Below, in pieces: positions 51,705-62,304 of a stretch of 64,000 nucleotides of DNA (the stretch's first letter is position 1; each line of letters begins with the position of its first letter). The position numbers and the translations under genes are program-made. Location of the stretch: positions 1 to 64,000 of the forward strand of contig WNNJ02000558.1 in NCBI GenBank assembly GCA_012934845.2. Direction: 5' to 3'. This DNA comes from Pomphorhynchus laevis. Lineage: Eukaryota; Acanthocephala; Palaeacanthocephala; Echinorhynchida; Pomphorhynchidae. Below the pieces are notes generated by a model, which was not told the origin of the DNA, did no database searches, and was given only the letters and a program-made list of their open reading frames with translations.

Positions 51705-53955
51705 TATACAGAATCAACCATCCTCCTGGATGGTCGCCTTTACCATTATCTACACAAAGTCGACCCTGGAAGCTTCTCGATATCCCTATTCTCTGCACAG
51801 CCTTACTCAATTCTTCACTCTTTTCACTTCCTCTTAACTAGCTCTCTCCCGATGATCTCTGCATTCTATTTGATTCTGAACTTATGTCTATTATCAATAA
51901 ACTTCTGCCTAGTCGACTCCGACGCTCTCAGCGCTTGCGCCATGCTCCTGGTTCGATTCTGACTGTAGTCTTTCAAAGCGTCGACTCCGTCACTCTTTTC
52001 GTATGTATAAACGCTTTCTTAAACGTTCTCCCAACTCACTCCCTCCAAATCTTCATGATTCCTACTTTTCTCAACGCCGTTCACATCTCATTCTTATACC
52101 TACTAAACGTACTCTCTTTTGGCGAAATCAACTTGGGTCATCTTCCAACTCTAAATCTCATTAGAAAATCTTAAACTCAATTCTTTCACGATCATCTACT
52201 TCTTGTAATATAAATCCTGATGAATTTTCTTCTTATCTACAAACTAAACTATCTAATTTACTTTCCCTACTACCCGTAGCCCCCTTGTACCCACTCTTCT
52301 CTTTAGATACTTCCCTCCCAGAACTATTCCACCTTCTTCCCGTTTCGTCTGATGAAGTTTCTTCGGTTCTGCTGTCATTACCTAATAAAACCTCTCCTTC
52401 TGACCCAATTCCAACTTACTTGCTTAAAAATATCTGCTCCTCTATCTCACCCTTCCTAACCACATTGTTCAACTCGTCCATCCGTAGCCGTACATTTCCT
52501 TCCATCTGGAAATGCGCCACTGTTCGTCCTCTCTTCAAAAAGCAATCTCTCGACTCCTCACTACCATCTTCGTACCGTCCAATCTCACTTCTCCCAACCC
52601 TCTCTAAACTCCTTGAGCGTCTCGTTCTCAAGCAAGTTAATACATATCTCTTTTCCTCTAACTTGTTTCCTCCCTTCCAAGCCGCTTTTCGCTCTAATCA
52701 CTCTACTGAAATTGCCTGTCTTAAAGTTTATAATGACTTACTCATCTCGCGCGATCATAAATTATGTAGTGTCATAGTTTCTCTTGATCTATCGTCTGCT
52801 TTTGACATCGTCGATCACTCGATTCTTCTCAATCGCCTTCGTCATGATTATGGTTTCTCTTTACCCACTGTATCATGGTTTTCTTCATATCTATCAAACC
52901 GTACATTTCGCGTCTATTCTAACTCTTCTCTCCCCCATCCTTCGTCCATTCCGTCCCGTGTTCCACAAAGCTTCGTATTAGGCCCTATGCATTTCTCTCT
53001 TCTTCTCGGTGACTTGTTTTTGATTTCTCATAAATTTAACTTCCATGTTATGCAATATGCTGATGACATTCTCATCTATGCTCATGCACCTGTTTATCGT
53101 ATTCACGATCTTAGTGTTTCTGCTTCCGACTGTCTTGTCTCAATTTCCAATTATCTTTCTTCCCTTCGCCTATCTCTGAATCCTGATAAATCCAAAATTA
53201 TGTGGATCCTACCTCGACGCCTAGGCTTCGAACCTCCCTCCGTATCATTAAATTCTATAATTCTTTCTATCGTTAATAATCTCGTTTTCCTAGGATTCCA
53301 TTTTGACAACCGACTTTTACTTAAACCTTTTGTTAAAGATAAAGTACGCTCATCTACCTTGATACTCCGCAACCTCCGTCAAGTTCGTAGATTGATCGAT
53401 TTCCCTTATTGTATGACTCTCATATCTTCTCTCCTTTTTTTCTAGACTCGATTATTGTCTTAGTATATTTTCCAACTCACCTAAATCCACTCTTCTTCCC
53501 CTGCAACGCAGCCGTCCGAATTATCCTCCGTCTTCGTCGTTTTGATCATGCATCCTGCCATCTTGCTTCTCTCGAATTGCCTACAATTTATTGTCATGTT
53601 CAAATTCGTCCTCTTATCGTTGCTTTCAGCCTTGTAACTTTTAATACCCCTTCATTTCTCAACCTTCCTTTTCTTGATAATTCTCGTTTTGTTTACTGTT
53701 CCTTGCGTTCCTGTAATTCCCTTCTTTTACATTTCCTAAACTATTCTACCTCCTTTGGACTCCGCTCCTTCCTGGTGGCTGCTCCTCTCTTGTGGAATCA
53801 TCTGCCCATTCATATACGCCAATCAACTTCCCTGCTGTGCTTCAAACGACAAATCCGATCCCATTTAAACAATTTATCTGCTTGACATTTTCATTTTTGT
53901 TTATGGACTTGTAAGCGTACAGCTTGTACGCATTTGATACATTAAAAAAATTTGT
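51705..53955 (+). mobile_element. LINE-A2, endonuclease end to 3' end
   Basis: 5'-truncated in the endonuclease (51740-: the complement of 23110-23160 shows the same segment). Degenerate linker to 52280, long RT ORF 52285-53445, then C-terminus in another frame 53409-53885 (LRRFDHASCHLASLELPTIY, LRSFLVAAPLLWNHLPIHIR). 3' hairpin GCGTACAGCTTGTACGC at 53913-53929. A2 differs from A at many synonymous and non-synonymous sites and in the hairpin, so it is a separate subfamily. Confidence 0.87.
52285..53445 (+). CDS. LINE-A2 ORF2, reverse transcriptase (386 aa, partial)
   Basis: SLPNKTSPSDPIPTYLLKNI (about 32-51), VRPLFKKQSLDSSLPSSYRP (about 81-100), AAFRSNHSTEIACLKVYNDL (about 134), VSLDLSSAFDIVDHSILLNR (about 167), then VPQSFVLGPMHFSLLLGDLF where the usual PQGSVLGP has S-F, and VMQYADDILIYAHAP (about 255; catalytic YADD intact). 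The Gly of the PQG block is replaced by Ser, so activity is doubtful even apart from the frame change at about 53440. Confidence 0.87.
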   Translation: MYPLFSLDTSLPELFHLLPVSSDEVSSVLLSLPNKTSPSDPIPTYLLKNICSSISPFLTTLFNSSIRSRTFPSIWKCATVRPLFKKQSLDSSLPSSYRPISLLPTLSKLLERLVLKQVNTYLFSSNLFPPFQAAFRSNHSTEIACLKVYNDLLISRDHKLCSVIVSLDLSSAFDIVDHSILLNRLRHDYGFSLPTVSWFSSYLSNRTFRVYSNSSLPHPSSIPSRVPQSFVLGPMHFSLLLGDLFLISHKFNFHVMQYADDILIYAHAPVYRIHDLSVSASDCLVSISNYLSSLRLSLNPDKSKIMWILPRRLGFEPPSVSLNSIILSIVNNLVFLGFHFDNRLLLKPFVKDKVRSSTLILRNLRQVRRLIDFPYCMTLISSLLFF

Positions 53956-54303
53956 ATTATTATACACGTATTCTTCATTTCACATGTTAGATTAAAATTT
54001 ATCTATTATTATTTTAACGTGGCAAATGCGTGCCAGCGCACGCTTACATGACCACAACAAAACATAAATGTAAATCATGTGTCGAGAAGGTGTGAACGGA
54101 GGAGGTGTTTGAATGCGATAAAGGAGGAGCGCGGCGGACGTCGAGAGAGAGTTGATTTCAGGCGAGTGAGGCGGAGACGAGGAAGTATCGGAGACCGTAG
54201 TTATTAGAGTAATTGGGAACGTGGAGTAAGAGGGTATGGCGGGAACGCAGCGATAGCGAGGTTGGGCGAGTGTCGTCTAAGAAAGGAAGGTTGATGAAAG
54301 ATG
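53955..54303 (-). mobile_element. LINE-A 3' end, antisense
   Basis: C-terminal region and 3' UTR with hairpin (GTGCCAGCGCAC at 54029-54040). Joined to the inner end of the right inverted-repeat arm. The 45 bp before it (53960-54005) match the complement of 23866-23905. Confidence 0.8.
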
Positions 54304-55320
54304 GGGAGCCGACAGCGATGAGACGAAAAGTTACGAGAAGAAGGCGGAGTTTGATGCGGATGTGGATAATTATGATAATTATGATATGATATAATTATTT
54401 CTTAATTAATAACAAAAATTGTTATTAATTTAATGTTTTATTAATATTATGATATTAATGTGATGATATTAATATTATGATTTTAATTGCTATTTATTTA
54501 ATGTTGCTGCCCTAATTAGCATGTGAATGTTTCACATCAAACTATAATTTTTAATAGTAACTTGTAAAAATTTTAAAATTTATAATTTCAAATTTATAAA
54601 TTAACTAAATAACGATCTATTCATCTTATACATTGAATATTTATACGTTTAATATATCGAAGGTAAAATGTTTTCATTGATATAAGTTCGTAATTATTGA
54701 TCAAAATATAAAGCACTTAAATATTCGGACACACTGCCTATCAGGTATAATTTTAGTTAGAATTCTATCAATAATTATCATCGCAACTATCAGTTGAGTT
54801 CCTATATTAGATCAATTGAAAATGATTAAGAAATGTCACAAAGCAAAATCACTGTAAGTTCAATAATTATATTCGTAAGTTTATTCAAAGTTAAGAATGA
54901 AAAATGCGAATATATGCTTAGCACATTTGTTCGAAAAATGTTTTACATCTGAGTCAATAGTATTTCAATGACTAAAAGTTTGCAAGTTTTTTAAGTTCAA
55001 CAATAAGTGTCTTTTCAAGTAAAATACGACAAAAATATTTCAAAGTAGTTCAACATAAATTTAAAATTCTAAGCAAGCTTCGGATATACAAAAATTAAGG
55101 CAATCTAACATATTAGCACTCAGTGAACAGATACGAGTTATCTTTTTTGCAAATTGAAAGGTAATGAGGCATTATGCACGTGAAAGCGAACATATACAAG
55201 TTTGATGATGTGCCGAACGATTACAGATTTTAAAAACTTACTGAATGGGAAAAATGTCAATACTTGATTTTAGATCATACAAATATTTTAACTTTATTAA
55301 AACAGAGCCGATGTTTGTTC
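54304..55320 (-). repeat. Large inverted repeat, right arm, inner part
   Basis: Complement of 22284-23100 and of 18420-18622. It contains the empty site for the left-arm insertion at about 55107-55115. Non-coding. Confidence 0.87.
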
Positions 55321-55735
55321 AAGTTTTTCGTTTTCAAATGTTCAAATGTATGTTGTAATGTTCGTTGCTAGGCCCCTTCAGTTGATTTCACATCATACAG
55401 ATGCGACACGCTTTTTTACAGATAAACGCAAACTACATCGCAATGGTCAAAGTATTGTTACTTAGTACATCGCAAGCTAGCAAACATAGCATGATTTACA
55501 TTGTTACCATATTAAAACGGCCTTATTGATACTATCATTACCATATAATTAAACAGCGATATACTATTGTCGTCCATAAACAAAATATGTGTAGTGTACA
55601 AGTAATTTCGGAGCTATCAAACGATAGCAGCAAAAATCATTCAAAAATCAACGATAATCCTACAAAAAAAACAAATTAAAGGTAAATCTAACAACAGATC
55701 TAAGTAACAAGGTTAGTAATTTTCCATGGTATCAG

Positions 55736-56803
55736 GTGATGGGGAGGTGCTTTCCCATTCCTAAATTAAAGAATTTGCTGATAATTAAAGTTAAGAAACC
55801 GATTGAAAAACACGATCTCTACAACAAATTTTTGAGATCCTTCACCAAACAGTTTCAGAACAGGGTTCTATTTAACTCTGTTAGGTTACACCCTGCGGAG
55901 GTGAAGATCTCTTTTGTCTCGAATGACCTTGCCGCAAACTACATGGAGTACTTCTCCGCCAATTTAGCTGAATATGGTGAAATTTCATCCAAGCCTATCC
56001 TAGCATCACTAAAAGTTTCAAATCTTCCCTGTTCAATGGAAGAAGATACACGTTCTTTTATGGCTAAATTCAAGGTCACCAATCTGAGGTTAATCCGGGG
56101 TAGGGACGGGAACCCTATCCCGGTTGGCTTTTGCAATGCTTCCGTAAATATTGCTGAATCCTTGTCTAATTCTGCGTCGAATCCCTTTATGGGTTTCAAT
56201 ATTAAATTCACGATCACAGAGAGGGATGATCTGACCTATCCCCACTGCAGCCGGTGTCACAAATGGGGACACTGGGCCTCCAGCTGCAGTGGGACTCCTT
56301 CGTGTGGGGTCTGTAGCTCCACCAGCTGTCCTTCTCTTACAACTACCGATCGCTGCGAGGCCCCCCTTTCCTGCTCGAATTGCGGGGGGTGCCATCCTGC
56401 TTGGAGCAGGAAATGCTCTCTATTCAAAGAATATAGACAATTATTCTTGCTGAAACCGCCCAATCCGGCCAAGTCCTTCGCGGTCGCTGCAGCTCCACGT
56501 ATGGATGACGCTGACATTCTACGGATTATCGACTTAAAGACTTCGAATGCTCTTCGGCAGATGGAGGAGTTAGTACGCTCTATCCTAACTGTTATCGGGA
56601 CTAATCCTGTGCTTCCTGTTTCCTCGGTTCTGGAGTCGAAAAAGAGAGGGGCTTCAGCCCATGCCGTCCCCCCGCTCAAGATTGGGAAGCTAATCCAACA
56701 GAAGACTAATAGGGGAAATGAAGATACTGCCCAGGGGCAAGTACCTTCCTTGGAGGGGGCTAGTGGTGGGAAGGGCAACCTTCCTGCACCTAGCTTTGTC
56801 TAG
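55736..56803 (+). CDS. LINE-B ORF1 protein with zinc knuckles (355 aa)
   Basis: A nucleic-acid-binding protein that packages element RNA. N-terminal domain: PIPKLKNLLIIKVKKPIEKH (8-27), then an RRM-like stretch (VRLHPAEVKISFVSNDLAAN). Three zinc knuckles: CSRCHKWGHWASSC (about 166-179, C-x2-C-x4-H-x4-C), a Cys-rich second unit, and CSNCGGCHPAWSRKC (about 207-221). The C-terminal third is basic. It is intact over its length. The start at MMGRC is chosen because PIPKLKN aligns with PPIKKLVN in the 6.0-kb copy; an upstream in-frame start is not excluded. Confidence 0.8.
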   Translation: MMGRCFPIPKLKNLLIIKVKKPIEKHDLYNKFLRSFTKQFQNRVLFNSVRLHPAEVKISFVSNDLAANYMEYFSANLAEYGEISSKPILASLKVSNLPCSMEEDTRSFMAKFKVTNLRLIRGRDGNPIPVGFCNASVNIAESLSNSASNPFMGFNIKFTITERDDLTYPHCSRCHKWGHWASSCSGTPSCGVCSSTSCPSLTTTDRCEAPLSCSNCGGCHPAWSRKCSLFKEYRQLFLLKPPNPAKSFAVAAAPRMDDADILRIIDLKTSNALRQMEELVRSILTVIGTNPVLPVSSVLESKKRGASAHAVPPLKIGKLIQQKTNRGNEDTAQGQVPSLEGASGGKGNLPAPSFV

Positions 56804-56836
56804 GTAGGCAATCCCCCATCCAACTAATCCATCACA

Positions 56837-57418
56837 ATGCAGAGTACTCGTGAGCCTTTTTCACTGAATATCCTTCAGTGGAATTCGGGAGGTGCTTCCG
56901 CCCTTAGACTTCTATCTGGTAGAGATGCAGATGTTATAGTCCTTCAGGAGACGCGGATCTATCCGTCTCCCCCAGGACATTACTTCGATTTATCCCAAAG
57001 CATATTTGTTCCCACTATACTCCAGTACATAACCTCATCTCACTCCTCTTCATCTCAAGGACTCTTCACCTTAGTTAAGTGCTCCTTAAGGTCCTCCCTC
57101 CTATTAAACTACTCATGTCCAGCCCTTTCTTGTTTAGTAGTTTCACTCAGTAAGAACGGTAAACGCATAAGTCTAGCCAATGTCTACATCCGTCCAGGGG
57201 AAATTCACAAGAACCGTGACCTCCTGGATAGTATTATTGACAGCGGTTATGACATGTTACTTGGAGATTTCAACGACAGAACTGGTCGTTGGATCAATGC
57301 AGCACTTCGCAGAGCTAGGAACGGTTATCTTATTTACAAACCCCGTCACCTACCTTTCATTGCACATCAACAAATTCTATCCTCGACATTTTACTGCTTC
57401 ACTCGAGGTGGTTGTTAA
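56837..57418 (+). CDS. LINE-B ORF2, endonuclease
   Basis: 193 aa, starting MQSTREPFSLNILQWNSGGA. APE-type motifs: LQWNSGGAS (13-21), DADVIVLQETRIYPS (about 34-48; Glu), RISLANVYIRPGE (about 108-120), DMLLGDFNDRTGRW (about 136-149; GDFN). A frame change near 57410 leads into 57412-58314. The typical final SDH motif is not seen in this frame. Confidence 0.8.
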   Translation: MQSTREPFSLNILQWNSGGASALRLLSGRDADVIVLQETRIYPSPPGHYFDLSQSIFVPTILQYITSSHSSSSQGLFTLVKCSLRSSLLLNYSCPALSCLVVSLSKNGKRISLANVYIRPGEIHKNRDLLDSIIDSGYDMLLGDFNDRTGRWINAALRRARNGYLIYKPRHLPFIAHQQILSSTFYCFTRGGC

Positions 57419-58314
57419 AACCCTTCTGCACGGAGCAGTCGCGCCAGCAATTTCCCACCTCTCATGACCTAATTCGTTGGAGGATTGAGGAAGATATGTT
57501 GCTTCGAAGGAGGTTTCACTTTGATCCGATCAGAGTGGCCCTCTTTCAAGCGGCTATCCAACTCTTTCCCTTAATAGGAAATGAGAGTTTGACCAAATTT
57601 AATACCTACCTCTTTTCGCAAGCTACCGCGATTCTATCGACTACCTATAAAGGTCGTATATACAATCCCACTCCGACAAAACTCAAGGTCCTAGCAAAAT
57701 TACTGAACCTCCCTAATCTCTCTGCTTCCGCCAAACAGGCCCTCTCGAATGAATACTGGAGCACTAGATACAGGTTCCAGCTGAGTAGGGAAAGGACGAG
57801 TATCGCTCGCCTTAATCTTTCTCAGTCTTCCTTTTGGAAGATTTTCAAGGAGAAGTTTGTTTGCTGGAAGGATAGAGCATTGCGTTGGATAGGGAATGTA
57901 GGCCTTGATAAAGTTTTGGAGGAGTCACTGGCCCTACACAACTATGGAGCCACTCAATCACCTCAACCAATCCCGCCTTGGTGTAACTTCAGGAGTAGGG
58001 ATCTATCTGTTACGGATATCCTTAACTCCTGGGGTCCACTCCCGGGCATCTCCAAATCCGTCGTTCCACTTTCTTCTCGGGTCTGTCAGCTTTTGACAGC
58101 TGATCAGAGAAGAGAGGTGGCCGTCACAATGCTTTTAGCCTCCCCATCCGATGTAGCAGGCATCAATATTAGTAAGCGTGTTTTTATTCCTAAGAAAAAA
58201 TCCTGCTCATGCCCTAAAGATCTGCGACCCATTTCGATTCAAAATGCCCTCGTGTCGATTTACGAAAAAGCGCTTGCGCGTAAAATCCGCAACCATTTAG
58301 TAGGCGTAATTTGA
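57412..58314 (+). CDS. LINE-B ORF2, linker and start of RT
   Basis: 300 aa. The linker has LIRWRIEEDMLLRRRFHFDP and a region rich in Leu/Ser; then AVTMLLASPSDVAGINISKR (about 234-253) and KDLRPISIQNALVSIYEKAL (about 269-288), the equivalent of the YRPIS block. It stops at GVI and continues in another frame at 58311. Confidence 0.75.
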   Translation: MLKPFCTEQSRQQFPTSHDLIRWRIEEDMLLRRRFHFDPIRVALFQAAIQLFPLIGNESLTKFNTYLFSQATAILSTTYKGRIYNPTPTKLKVLAKLLNLPNLSASAKQALSNEYWSTRYRFQLSRERTSIARLNLSQSSFWKIFKEKFVCWKDRALRWIGNVGLDKVLEESLALHNYGATQSPQPIPPWCNFRSRDLSVTDILNSWGPLPGISKSVVPLSSRVCQLLTADQRREVAVTMLLASPSDVAGINISKRVFIPKKKSCSCPKDLRPISIQNALVSIYEKALARKIRNHLVGVI

Positions 58315-59350
58315 TCCCTCCAAGTTTTCATGGGTTCGTCAAAGGTCGCTCGGTCCATTCAGCAGTTGGTGAGGTGGAGCAGTTTTGTCGGGATAATAGC
58401 CATCGTCTAGTTGTGGCTGTTTTCCTTGACTTTTCTGCTGCATTTGACCGCATCTCCATTCCTTTTGTGATCTCTTCTCTCAGGTCCCTCGGGTTGCCTG
58501 CGAGAATTGTGAACAGAGTGGAGATCCTGTTGTTTACCAAGCGATTTTACTATGAAGACGACCATGATGCGCGTCAGTTCTACCCTATTACGGGTGTACA
58601 TCAAGGATCCCCAATTTCTCCTATCTGATATCTTGCTGCCTCTATTAAACTATTCAAAATATTTAAACGCGAACAACGTCTTGTGGTGTACGCTGATGAC
58701 ACCACAGCCCTGTTCACTGGACACAGGTGTAAATACGTAGTCTCTGACATCAGCCGTTTCTTTTTAAGATTAAAAGATCAGTTACCCATATCCAATCTTA
58801 TTTTAAACTCAGCTAAATCGCAGGTGGTCGTCTTTCATGGCACACCTGCTACAAAGCAAAAACTCAAGAGATTAGCACTCTCTGCGCTTTCCTCCATATT
58901 TGCCTCTGAACCACTCCCAACTTCACAAGTCGAGTAAAATACCTGGGGTTCACCGTTATGGTGAACTGGTCGGCGAAAGCTGACCTGGATAGACTCAAAC
59001 GTATCCTGAAGAAAGCTAGGTGGGCCCTGAAACGGGCTCAGCATCTGTCATTGAAAGGGAAAGCCCAGGTGCGCCTTTGGGGCACTTGGGCTATCTCGGG
59101 AGTAGTCTTCTTCGCAAGAGGACGTCCCCCAGAGCAAAGGCTAAGGTTTCTTAAGCTCCTCGTCTCTCGTTTACCAAGCATAGTCCGCGCCGATTGGATT
59201 CTTCGGGGGGGGGGTGAAAGACCCCGGGTGGTTCAGTCGGAAGGCGGCGTGTTGGATCGGTTGGGGGGCTCAGATCCCTCTGGACCTGAGGCCATGAAAG
59301 AGAAAGGGAAGATGAAAAACGAAAGAAAAATTTTGTCATTTTTTATCTGA
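58311..59350 (+). CDS. LINE-B ORF2, RT core and C-terminus (broken into frames)
   Basis: 58311-58628: FHGFVKGRSVHSAVGEVEQF (3-22), LVVAVFLDFSAAFDRISIPF (about 33-52; catalytic Asp) and YPITGVHQGSPISPI. After a stop, 58683-58937: VVYADDTTALF (catalytic YADD) and LPISNLILNSAKSQVVVFHG. 58958-59350: KADLDRLKRILKKARWALKR, RPPEQRLRFLKLLVSRLPSI. No RNase H domain is visible. At least two frame breaks. Confidence 0.8.
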
Positions 59351-59860
59351 GTTGGTTATGACCTACCTTTTTTTATTCTTGCATGCTATATTTTGGTGTA
59401 TTTAATATAGTCTTTATTTATTTATTTATTTGATACTATCAAGACAATAGCTGCGTACTTTTAAGGTTTTTAGGAACTACGAGCTGCTATTTGTTATAAC
59501 ACGAGCATCGCATCCGATTTAGGCTAGTTAGTAATCACAATTTTTACTCGCTTGGAATTTGGCAAGGCTTTGCGATTTCACTATGGCCGCGATCTAATAC
59601 TGCATTCTCTGTTTATCTAATTAGGGGCTTGAAAATTTGATGTAGCGATTTAAAATCACATTAAATAATTCATCAGTCATTTATCATATCGGAAATAGAA
59701 TGCATCGTGTATAAAACACAACCGTTATACTTACCCACAATATGTACAATTGTTCATTAATCCTGAATGTTATACAATAATCGTGAATGTTGAGCTAAAA
59801 TGAAATCCAACGTTGTCGATAGCTCAATATAGTCAAGTATGTTGACAATTTTGATTTATA

Positions 59861-61928
59861 CGTTTCCTATCGATAGTTTGCATATTTGAGTTGTATTGGA
59901 CTATTTTACACTTTGAATTAAAAATCAAAATATGCATTGAAAAGGAATGATTGATAAAAACTAAAAATCAAATTAAAAATCAAGATATGAATTGAAACAC
60001 AATTTAACTTTACAATAATAATTTAACATTTCAATTTACCTTAACTAATTAAATTTACACAACGTAAAGTTAATAGTCATACGGATTAAATTGTTATCTA
60101 TGTAAAGGAGTTTAATAAACTCCAATGTAAAGGAGTTTATTATTTTTAGTAAATTTAATAAAATATCAAATATTTTATATTATTATTCATATATATTTAT
60201 CTTATATAATAAATAAATTAAGGTAAAACAATAGTCGGGCTTGATAATTTACTTATTAAAAATTGTACGTGATGATTTCTTCGGCATTATTTTCTCAGCA
60301 TTATATAGAAAAAAAGATTTATTTTTAAGTGGCAAATGCCTGCCGGCGCACGCTTACATTACCACAACAAAAAATAAAAATCTAAATCATGTGTCGAGAA
60401 GGTGGGGACGGAGGAGGTATTTGAATGTAATAAAGGAGAGAGCGAGGCGGACGTCGAGAAAGACCTGATACCAGGCGGGGGCGGCGACGAGGAAGGATAG
60501 GAGACCGTAGTTGTTAGAGTAATTGGGATTGTCGAATATATCACCATATTGAACAAACCCCCATGCAATTAACATTATTAATAATTTACAAGACAAATCC
60601 CTAAGGCTGTTCAGTCTGCTCACCAAAATATAAAACATAATTAAAAAAGTACGCTAAAATTTAAAAATTGTAGTAAATCTGTTAAGTATGCCATTCAAAT
60701 TACTTCTTGGTCGGGGTGGCATATCCATTTAAAAAGTTTCTTTTTGAATGCAGCAATACTGGCTACACGTACTTAGGTATCTGGTAACATGTTCCATACA
60801 CTAACAGCACGATGCGAAACACTAAATAGACTGGGACACTTTTCATGATATTGTGCTCTAAGATGCAAACTATATCCTCGATGCCAAGTGCGGTGATTAA
60901 AACCTACATAAGCTTAGGAGAATCCGTCATATCCTTTAGCAAACTTATACATGACTATTAAATCTAAATGCATCAAACGAGGTCAGATAGAACAAATGCC
61001 TTATATTTTGAGCCTTTCTATGTAAGGAGAATGTGGAATTGTTGCACATAATCGAGACTCTCGTCTGAGTATATTACCTAGTGAATTTATCTTCTAGTTA
61101 GTATGTGGAAACGTTGATTGAATGCTGTACTCGATGTGAGCTCGAACCAATGCGTTGTAAAGAATCTTAGAGCATTCGACATGAAGGGATTTATTGTTTT
61201 ATTTTCGACAACAAAAAGAGCTTGAACAGCTCGAACATGTTGGTTCACAACAGGGAAAACAAGAAAAATTAAAAATTTTAATTTTAATGAATAAACGAAA
61301 TAATGTGCAATTCAGGCATGACGACAACGCATCCTGAGGTAATTTCGCAACCGCCGTTAAAAAAACTTTCCAGGCTACCATTTATCGTCACTGCAGGTAG
61401 ACCATTCCATATATGGACAATTCTATCGTGGATTGTTGATATTCGCTTATTACAGGCTCGTCTTCTTTTCAGCATATAGTTGTGACCACGCAGGCGATCG
61501 TTGTTTCTTAGTTCAAACGTGACCATGCAACAGTGGCCTGGGGGTGGTCAAGCACCTCTACACGAACATCAGATCATTAAATTTTAGTGAAATTTTCACT
61601 GGGGGAACGTCAAGACAGCGCAGGCGTTCCTCGTAAGGTAACGAACGTATGGACCGCACCAAATGTGTGCACTGATGGATAATGCGTTCGTAAGCGTCCA
61701 GCTCAAGCTGGAACTGAGGGTGAGCAACGACGGACCCATACATCATGTGTGGGAGGATTACGCATTGGTAAAGGGTACGCAATCCCACAGAATCAAGATG
61801 ACCGAACACCCTACGTACTAGACCGAGGAGGCGAACGCACTTGCTTACAACATGATCGACATGAGAGCGGGAGCCTAAGTCACTAGTTACAATCACACTC
61901 AGGTCCGACATTTGCGAGACCTTTACAA
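59861..61928 (-). repeat. Large inverted repeat, right arm, outer part
   Basis: Complement of 16560-18400. It contains the LINE-A 3' end (60300-60530, antisense), the 650-bp flank and LINE-D. Differences from the left arm are scattered single bases plus small indels, more frequent in the LINE-D part. Confidence 0.88.
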
Positions 61929-62070
61929 TCTGACAGCCATCAATTAGGTAGCTACCAGTGAAGGTCCATTTTCCAATATGTATGTGGAAACATTTCGCAG
62001 GGTTCACTTTGAGTCCGACAACATTGCACCATCGAGTTGCCCACGCAACAGCGGTAGAGGGAATCAATGA
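61198..62070 (-). mobile_element. LINE-D, longest copy (CR1-like RT thumb and C-terminus)
   Basis: ORF 61558-62067 (169 aa): AWATRWCNVVGLKVNPAKCF (after YADD), IGKWTFTGSYLIDGCQIVKV, MSDLSVIVTSDLGSRSHVDH, LVRRVFGHLDSVGLRTLYQC, LDAYERIIHQCTHLVRSIRS and LPYEERLRCLDVPPV. The C-terminus follows in another frame (61284-61526: LRNNDRLRGHNYMLKRRRAC, then HIWNGLPAVTINGSLESFF). The 3' UTR ends near 61198. 5'-truncated at about 62070, after the YADD block. Confidence 0.82.
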
Positions 62071-62300
62071 AATGCTTGCGTTTGGATCTTTTTAACGATG
62101 TTGCAAAGATTTAATTTGAAGCATTGATTTTAAACTATGATATGAAACAATTTTTTAATAAATAAAGAACACGCCGTCTCTTCAAACATAGTCTGTCCGT
62201 ATTCATGCGAGTCTTGAGAGATGACTGGAAAATTGTGCCAAGGTCACGCGCATGAGTCGCTGTACATACGATACTAGGGCCTAACATGCAACTAAAAATC
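62071..62300. other. Short unassigned junction
   Basis: Between LINE-D and LINE-A; no ORF or repeat recognised. Confidence 0.4.
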
Positions 62301-62304
62301 GCTC

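Larger units (their letters stand above)
55321..59860 (+). mobile_element. LINE-B, most complete copy, inserted in the right arm
   Basis: The left arm (18395-18440) lacks this segment. Parts: putative 5' UTR 55321-55735, ORF1 55736-56803, ORF2 56837 to about 59300 in several frames, and a 3' region to about 59400 with a T-rich end. Sequence 59420-59860 is unassigned and either 3' UTR or additional inserted DNA. The two ORFs are 33 bp apart. Zinc knuckles in ORF1 and the endonuclease-RT order indicate the I/Jockey group. Confidence 0.82.

Noticed and set aside
56090-56778. Minus-strand ORFs over LINE-B ORF1
   Set aside because: Antisense of an intact zinc-knuckle protein, with no independent support.
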